Below, in pieces: positions 4,258 to 8,915 of a stretch of 8,915 bases of DNA (its first letter is position 1; each line of letters starts with the position of its first letter). The notes under the pieces were generated by a model, which saw only the letters and a list, made by a program, of their open reading frames with translations, had not been told where the DNA came from and made no database searches. Source of the DNA: an uncultured Chthoniobacterales bacterium (GTDB lineage Bacteria; Verrucomicrobiota; Verrucomicrobiae; Chthoniobacterales; UBA10450); contig CATPCN010000680.1 of NCBI GenBank assembly GCA_955652855.1, positions 1 through 8,915 on the forward strand, read 5' to 3'. Both the position numbers and the translations under genes were made by a program.

Positions 4258-7226
4258 AAAAGCACGAAATCCTATCTCCCCAAGCACGAGCGTTGCTGTT
4301 CGATCCGCCCACGGATCCGGCTTCTATCGTTCGCAACTATACGTTTTCGAGCGATGATCTAATGTTGATCCGCCAACGTCGGCGTGATGAAAACCGCCTC
4401 GGGTTTGCTGTCCTCTTGGCGTATTTCCGCTACCCGGGACGCGCAATCAACACGGACGAACGTCCGCCGACCGCGATCCTAGAATTCATCGCCGAACAGC
4501 TAGACGTTCCTTCGGAAAGCTTCGCTCACTATGCGACACGAGCTCAAACGCGGGAGGAACACCTGCTTGAGCTACAGGATCGTCTCAAGGTTCGTTTCTT
4601 TGAAAAACGCGACCATCAAGTGCTGATCAAGGTCGCTAAAGAAGAAGCTATCGGTACAGACCGCGGCGACGCCATCGTTGCTGCCATGATCAATGCTCTT
4701 CGTAAGCAGGGTATTCTGCTGCCAAGTGCGACTGAACTAGAGCGTGTCGCGCTGACGGCCCGCGCCAACGCTCGGGAAACAGCGTATAAGACGCTGACAA
4801 CGGGACTCGACCCTGATCAGTCTCAGGCGCTTGAATCGCTTCTCGTGGTGAATGAAGCGAACCGGACGCCCCTGGCCTGGCTTCGCAAATGGCCTGAAAA
4901 AGTGACGCAAGCGAATTTGGTGGGAATTATCGAACGGCTGCAGGCCGTCCGAGACCTGGGGATAGAAGCGGACCGGGAATATTGCATTCACCGCGCCCGT
5001 TACGCGGCGATAGTGCGCGAAACTCCCGTTCTCACCGCGCAACACATGGCGCGTTTCGATGATCAGAGGCGGCTGGCAACGCTGGTCGTGTTCGCACGGG
5101 AGATGGAAGCGATCCTGATCGACGCCGGAATTAGCATGTTCGACAAAATGCTCGTTGCTACGTTGCGCAAGTCCGACCGCGAACACAAGGAGCATGAAGT
5201 CGAGCGTGCAAAAACTCTGAATGGGTCAACGCGCGGGCTTCTGAAGATGGCCAAAGCCATCCTGACGGCTAAGAAAAAAGATGGTGACCTCGATGCCGCC
5301 GTCGAGGATTCAATCGGTTGGGATCGGCTAGCGATACTGGTTCAGGGCACGGCGGAGATTATCAGCGGCGCCCGCGAAGACAATCTTACGGAATTTATGG
5401 GTCACTACCGCTCGGTACGCCGGATGGCTCAGCTCGTGCTTACGACATTTACGTTTCATTCCTGGAAAACTGACGATCCTTTGCTTGCCGCGATTGACAC
5501 ACTCAGGGAGATCTACACGACTGGCCGTCGCGACTTGCCCACTCTGATACCAACAAATTTCTTTTCGCCGCAGTGGCGCAAACTGGTTGGCTTTGGCAGC
5601 TCATTCGATCAACGAGCCTACGAAATGGCTGTCATCGTTCATCTCCGAGAACGCTTGCGCGCCGGCGATATTTGGGTTGTAGGAAGTCGCGCATTCCGCA
5701 CGTTCGATGATTTTCTGCTGCCGCCGGCAGTGTTTGCCGCCAGTCGCAGCGAAGACAGATTGGGGCTCGCCATACCTTCCGATTTTCAAGCCTGGCGCAA
5801 TCAATACGTCTCTCTCCTGGAAGACCGTCTGGAGGCAGTGGATCAGCAGGCTTCAGAAAATAGGTTGCCGGAGGCCATTATTACCGAGAATGGTTTGTCG
5901 CTCAGTCCGATCCGGAGCACCCAACCCGATGCAGCGCACGGAATTGGGCGGCGACTGTATAACCTGCTGCCACGGCTGCGCATCACCGATCTCCTGGCCG
6001 AAGTCAACACCTGGACAGGTCTCGCCAGCAGGTTCGTGCATCTGCAAAGCGGAACGCCGCCCCCGGATGAAGTCGCTCTGATGAGCGCGATTCTCGCTGA
6101 TGCAACCAACCTGGGACTGGCGCGCATGGCCCGCAGTTCCGGCGTTGTGACGCATCCTCGTCTTCTGTGGACCGCACAATGGCACATCCGGGATGAGACC
6201 TATGCCGGCGGGCTCGCCTGCCTCGTCGAGGCCATCCATGCCCAGCCGTTCACCGGCGTGTGGGGTGACGGCGAAACCTCCTCGTCCGATGGACAGTTCT
6301 TCAGGGCGGGCGGCCGTGGCGAGGCAAGCGCCGATCATAATGCGCGTTATGGTTCCGAGCCAGGCGTCAAATTCTATACGCATGTTTCCGATCGCTTTGC
6401 ACCTTTCCACACCAAGGTCATCGCCGCCAATGCGAGTGAAGCTACGTATGTACTGGACGGGCTGCTGCATCATGAGACCTCGCTCGATATCAAGGAGCAC
6501 TACACTGACACTGGCGGAACCGCCGAATACGTGTTCGGCCTATGCCACCTATTGGGTTTCCGGTTCGCGCCGCGCATTCGTGATCTGGCAGATCGAAAGC
6601 TTTTCATCACCGACAGCCGCAAGATATATCCCGCGCTTCAGCCGATGATTGGAGGCGTGGTCAATCTACAAACAGTGGAAGAAAACTGGGACGAGGTGCT
6701 CCGGATGGCAGCATCGCTTCGCGCTGGCACGGTTCCAGCCTCAACGCTTTTGAGAAAGCTCGTTGCTTATCCTCGGCAAAACGCGCTTTCCAAGGCGCTG
6801 CGAGAGATCAGTCGTCTGGAACGCACGCTGTTCACGCTGGATTGGATTACCGATCCGGCCTTAAGGCGGCGCGCGCAGGCGGGACTCAATAAGGGAGAAT
6901 CCCGCAATGCTCTTGCCCGAACTCTCTTCTTTCATCGCCATGGCGAAATCCGCGACCGTACATTCGAGAATCAATGTTACCGGGCGTCGGGGCTTAATCT
7001 GGTTGTGGCCGCCATCGTCCTATGGAACACGGTCTATCTAAGCCGGGCGGTCGACGAGCTGCGCGCGCGGGGCGAAGAGGTTCCGGAGGAACTTCTGACG
7101 CATGTCGCTCCCCTAGGCTGGGAGCACATCAGCTTCAACGGTGATTACATATGGCCAGCCAAGCCGCTCATGCAGCAATACCCGCCGTTGCGCACCGCCC
7201 GTCTGTCCTTGATGGAAGCGGCTTAG
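4254..7226 (+). CDS. tnpA: Tn3-family transposase (TnpA), full length
   Basis: At 990 aa from the TTG start this is a normal-length Tn3 transposase, which joins the transposon ends to target DNA in replicative transposition. The N-terminal DUF4158-type DNA-binding part opens with LSPQARALLFDPP and contains the YTFSSDDLMLIRQRR and GFAVLLAYFRYPGR stretches. The C-terminal DDE domain carries SSDGQ (D679), HYTDTGG (D752) and LNKGE (E882). These correspond closely in position to the D679/D751/E881 triad reported for Tn4430. They are followed by the family motif RASGLNLVVAAIVLWNTVYL. No frameshift or internal stop is seen, so the enzyme is probably functional. The start overlaps the tnpR stop (TTGA, 4254-4257), coupling the two. 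The stop codon TAG (7224-7226) lies within a partial copy of the terminal repeat, as is common in the family. Confidence 0.96.
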   Translation: MKKHEILSPQARALLFDPPTDPASIVRNYTFSSDDLMLIRQRRRDENRLGFAVLLAYFRYPGRAINTDERPPTAILEFIAEQLDVPSESFAHYATRAQTREEHLLELQDRLKVRFFEKRDHQVLIKVAKEEAIGTDRGDAIVAAMINALRKQGILLPSATELERVALTARANARETAYKTLTTGLDPDQSQALESLLVVNEANRTPLAWLRKWPEKVTQANLVGIIERLQAVRDLGIEADREYCIHRARYAAIVRETPVLTAQHMARFDDQRRLATLVVFAREMEAILIDAGISMFDKMLVATLRKSDREHKEHEVERAKTLNGSTRGLLKMAKAILTAKKKDGDLDAAVEDSIGWDRLAILVQGTAEIISGAREDNLTEFMGHYRSVRRMAQLVLTTFTFHSWKTDDPLLAAIDTLREIYTTGRRDLPTLIPTNFFSPQWRKLVGFGSSFDQRAYEMAVIVHLRERLRAGDIWVVGSRAFRTFDDFLLPPAVFAASRSEDRLGLAIPSDFQAWRNQYVSLLEDRLEAVDQQASENRLPEAIITENGLSLSPIRSTQPDAAHGIGRRLYNLLPRLRITDLLAEVNTWTGLASRFVHLQSGTPPPDEVALMSAILADATNLGLARMARSSGVVTHPRLLWTAQWHIRDETYAGGLACLVEAIHAQPFTGVWGDGETSSSDGQFFRAGGRGEASADHNARYGSEPGVKFYTHVSDRFAPFHTKVIAANASEATYVLDGLLHHETSLDIKEHYTDTGGTAEYVFGLCHLLGFRFAPRIRDLADRKLFITDSRKIYPALQPMIGGVVNLQTVEENWDEVLRMAASLRAGTVPASTLLRKLVAYPRQNALSKALREISRLERTLFTLDWITDPALRRRAQAGLNKGESRNALARTLFFHRHGEIRDRTFENQCYRASGLNLVVAAIVLWNTVYLSRAVDELRARGEEVPEELLTHVAPLGWEHISFNGDYIWPAKPLMQQYPPLRTARLSLMEAA

Positions 7227-7249
7227 CGTGGGATATCGGGAAGATTCTG
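7222..7249. repeat. inner partial copy of the transposon terminal repeat
   Basis: These 28 bases, beginning CTTAGCGTGGGATATC and ending GATTCTG, are identical to the inner 28 bases of the complete end at 7369-7396. Identity stops at both edges: the base before is G versus C, and the next ten bases are CACCTTTAAC instead of TGATGACCCC. The copy includes the tnpA stop codon. It keeps the part that transposase contacts in Tn3-type ends and lacks the outer part needed for cleavage. Confidence 0.9.
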
Positions 7250-7368
7250 CACCTTTAACACATTTTCGACCGCAACACAGGCGAACACAATATTCATAAA
7301 GCAGATACCGGTGCACTGTAACGGGATCTTATATTCATAAGTAGCCTCGTAAATTCGCGGAATAAAGC
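7250..7368. other. 119-bp AT-richer spacer between the two terminal-repeat copies
   Basis: No gene is seen here. The spacer contains ATATTCATAA twice in direct orientation (7290-7299 and 7331-7340, 41 bases apart). The second copy lies within the near-palindrome CTTATATTCATAAG (7328-7341). The layout resembles recombinase-binding subsites more than coding DNA, but its function and origin are unknown. Confidence 0.6.
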
Positions 7369-7406
7369 CTTAGCGTGGGATATCGGGAAGATTCTGTGAT
7401 GACCCC
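7369..7406. repeat. right terminal inverted repeat (IRR, 38 bp) of the Tn3-family transposon
   Basis: Read on the minus strand from the outside, the repeat begins GGGGTCATCACAGAATC and ends CCCACGCTAAG. The GGGGTC start, 38-bp length and ACGCTAAG inner end are the hallmarks of Tn3-family ends. TGTAA (7407-7411) follows as the likely target-site copy. Confidence 0.92.
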
Positions 7407-7433
7407 TGTAAGACCCCGGCGCGTCCCTGGGCG

Positions 7434-7462
7434 TTGCATACATAGGCTTGCCTTCGTAATAA
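7434..7462 (+). promoter_or_regulatory. weak candidate promoter for the CBASS operon
   Basis: TTGCAT (7434-7439) and TAATAA (7457-7462) are separated by 17 bases, just outside the transposon end. The predicted transcript would start only about ten bases before the ATG and overlap the GAGGA (7468-7472) ribosome binding site, so the leader would be very short. Transcription might instead come from the transposon side. Confidence 0.3.
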
Positions 7463-7478
7463 CCGGCGAGGATCCAAA

Positions 7479-8483
7479 ATGAACTACTTCAACCCCTTAT
7501 CGCCACCTTCTGCGCTGAGCGCTCTTTCAGCGCCGTATCCAAATCTGTTGGCGGCGCTGGCTACCGTACCGGCGACGCCCCTCCCCGCAGTTGGCCTGCA
7601 ATGGGTCGCTGTCCGGCAGCGATTTACGCAGTTCCACAACAACCTTTCGCTCACGCCGACGCAGTTCCTCGATGGCCTGACGAAACGCAATGGCGTGGTG
7701 AACAGCCTGAACCGGCGCTACTACGGCTCCACATCCGATACGGAAAACAGTTTTCTTGTCGGCTCATGGGGTAAAGATACAGCCACGCGGCCGCCACGCG
7801 ACGTGGATTTGTACTTCCTCCTGCCGGTCGCTGTTCACACCCGATTCCAGGCTCACGTCTGGAATCGGCAGTCTGCCCTCCTTCAGGAGGTGAAGGGCGC
7901 GCTGACAGAGACCTATCCGGATACCGACATGAGCGGGGATGGACAAGTGGTGGTCGTGCGGTTTGGCACTTACAGCGTCGAAGTCGTCCCGGCGTTTTTG
8001 CTGACGAACGGCCGGTACTGGATATGCAACACGAATGACGGCGGCTCCTACAAGGAAACCGATCCATGGGCCGAGGTTGATCATATCAACACAGTGAATC
8101 AGGCGAATAATGGCAATCTTAGGCCTCTGATCCGGATGCTGAAAGCATGGCAGGCATATTGTTCGGTTCCGATCAAGTCATTCCAGCTTGAGCTGCTGGC
8201 CGCGGACTTCATCAGCAAGTCGCTGTGGCGGCGATACGACTTTTTCTGGTTCGACTGGATCAGCCGGGACTTCTTCGCCTACCTATACCACCGGGCGAAC
8301 ACGTTCATCGCCGTGCCGGGCACGCTGGAAACAATCCATCTCGGGAACGACTGGCAAAGCCGGGCCGAAAGCGCGTATTGGCGAGCCGTGAAGGCGTGTG
8401 ACCACGAGCAGTACAACCGGGTCGATGCTGCCGGTGAGGAATGGCAGAAAATCTTCGGCTCCCAGATTCCCCGGACAATCTGA
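7479..8483 (+). CDS. CD-NTase (cGAS/DncV-like nucleotidyltransferase, SMODS), CBASS signal synthase
   Basis: This 334-aa protein matches the CD-NTase family, which on phage infection makes cyclic di- or trinucleotides that switch on an effector. The nucleotidyltransferase signature is GSWGKDTATRPPRDVDLY (95-112), with the G-S of the nucleotide-binding turn and metal-binding D108 and D110. The third acidic position falls in YSVEVVPAF as E168, where family members more often carry Asp. A C-terminal helical region with LIRMLKAWQAYCSVPIKSF and LELLAADFI is typical of the family. The first 40 residues are rich in Pro, Ala, Leu and Ser and probably flexible. The ATG is supported by GAGGA six bases upstream. 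The stop overlaps the start of the next gene (TGATG), so synthase and effector are coupled. Which nucleotide it makes cannot be read from the sequence. Confidence 0.88.
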   Translation: MNYFNPLSPPSALSALSAPYPNLLAALATVPATPLPAVGLQWVAVRQRFTQFHNNLSLTPTQFLDGLTKRNGVVNSLNRRYYGSTSDTENSFLVGSWGKDTATRPPRDVDLYFLLPVAVHTRFQAHVWNRQSALLQEVKGALTETYPDTDMSGDGQVVVVRFGTYSVEVVPAFLLTNGRYWICNTNDGGSYKETDPWAEVDHINTVNQANNGNLRPLIRMLKAWQAYCSVPIKSFQLELLAADFISKSLWRRYDFFWFDWISRDFFAYLYHRANTFIAVPGTLETIHLGNDWQSRAESAYWRAVKACDHEQYNRVDAAGEEWQKIFGSQIPRTI

Positions 8484-8915
8484 TGGACGAGCGCACGCAA
8501 AACATGATCGATGAGTGCCGGCGGCAGGAGGAATCCTGCCTCTACACATCGACCGCGCTCTTCGAGTGGCTGAAGCGGCTCCGGCTGAGAAAAGTGGCTC
8601 TCGTTGTCGGCCCGATCATTCTGGGGGGACTCGCCACTTGGCCGCTCCTTGCAAAGCAGGATGAATACAAATGGGTCACGGGCGTGTGCGCTCTGCTCGC
8701 CGGGTTCGCGCCGGCGATCTACAAGGCACTCGATTTCGACGTAAGTCTGAACATGGTGGCGAAGCACGCCCATCAATTCAAGGTTCTGCAGGATCGTTTT
8801 CGCCAATGCTGGCGTGTTGCCGGCCTCGGGGCGTTTGGGGAATTCAAGAAAGATTTCGACGATCTGATGGTCAGGATGGACGACGCGCGCGGGGCAAGCC
8901 TCACCCCGCCCGAGC
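8483..8915 (+). CDS. two-transmembrane SLATT-like CBASS effector (partial, runs off the window)
   Basis: The frame is open from the ATG at 8483 to the window end (144 residues seen). The sequence shows a charged N-terminal helix (1-37) and two hydrophobic segments, about 38-57 (VALVVGPIILGGLATWPLLA) and 64-80 (WVTGVCALLAGFAPAIY), separated by a short polar loop. A long cytoplasmic helical region follows (FDVSLNMVAKHAHQFKVLQD and onward). This order matches SLATT proteins, two-TM effectors that accompany SMODS nucleotidyltransferases and are predicted to form pores in the inner membrane when they sense the nucleotide, causing abortive infection. The one-base overlap with the synthase stop (TGATG) means coupled translation. 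The family call is from architecture and gene pairing, and other two-TM CBASS effectors are possible. The C-terminus and any further operon genes lie beyond the window. Confidence 0.75.
   Translation, partial: MDERTQNMIDECRRQEESCLYTSTALFEWLKRLRLRKVALVVGPIILGGLATWPLLAKQDEYKWVTGVCALLAGFAPAIYKALDFDVSLNMVAKHAHQFKVLQDRFRQCWRVAGLGAFGEFKKDFDDLMVRMDDARGASLTPPE

Larger units (their letters stand above)
2538..7406 (+). mobile_element. Tn3-family transposon, right part; left end not found
   Basis: The element is defined by tnpR, tnpA and a 38-bp right terminal repeat at 7369-7406. The start given here is only that of the first gene co-transcribed with the transposition genes. No sequence matching the terminal repeat in inverted orientation was found between 1 and 2537, so the true left boundary lies outside the window or has been lost. 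If it lies outside, the antitoxin-like genes at 21-2255 are passengers. The putative 5-bp target duplication at the right is TGTAA (7407-7411) and needs a matching copy at the left end. Confidence 0.8.

Noticed and set aside
3429..4265. Long minus-strand open frame (278 codons) opposite tnpR
   Set aside because: Its protein is Arg/Ser-rich without recognisable motifs and lies fully opposite a clear resolvase gene, so it is a composition artefact.
7250..7368. CRISPR-like array or integron attC from the repeated ATATTCATAA
   Set aside because: There are only two short copies, no regular spacers, and no cas or integrase genes nearby.

Overview
This window looks like an accessory region (plasmid or genomic island) of an alphaproteobacterium. 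The evidence is the fairly GC-rich coding sequence, a DUF1612 (RHE_PE00001-type) protein typical of rhizobia, sphingomonads and acetic acid bacteria, small toxin-antitoxin-like genes, and a Tn3-family transposon. The genus cannot be fixed from sequence alone.

Layout. (1) Positions 21-218 hold a short DUF1778-type antitoxin gene with no toxin beside it. (2) Positions 2255 down to 280 hold a compact minus-strand operon of five genes with overlapping or closely spaced ends: a DUF1612/HTH protein, a 69-aa basic protein resembling part of an antitoxin, a DUF2442 protein, a 55-aa CcdA-like protein, and a 95-aa acidic protein of unknown function. (3) A divergent intergenic region (2256-2537) holds a plausible minus-strand promoter and an inverted repeat. 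(4) Positions 2538-7226 hold a plus-strand transposition operon: a DUF5677 protein, a long serine resolvase (TnpR) and a full-length Tn3-family transposase (TnpA, TTG start, D679/D752/E882 by motif and position). (5) Positions 7222-7406 hold the transposon right end. It contains two direct copies of the inner 28 bp of the terminal repeat. Only the outer copy (7369-7406, 38 bp, ending in GACCCC) is complete. (6) Positions 7479-8915 hold a two-gene CBASS-like anti-phage operon: a CD-NTase (SMODS-type nucleotidyltransferase) and a two-transmembrane SLATT-like effector cut by the window edge.

How the parts relate. No left terminal repeat matching the right one was found. The transposon therefore either extends left of position 1, which would make the toxin-antitoxin-like operon its cargo, or has lost its left end. 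The right end lies 72 bp upstream of the CBASS start codon, so the defence genes sit just outside the element and the insertion has fixed their upstream boundary.

The points most worth following up are the decapitated inner copy of the terminal repeat, the DUF5677 gene built into the transposition operon, and the five-gene operon, whose last two genes have the layout of a toxin-antitoxin pair but in which the second protein is not CcdB.
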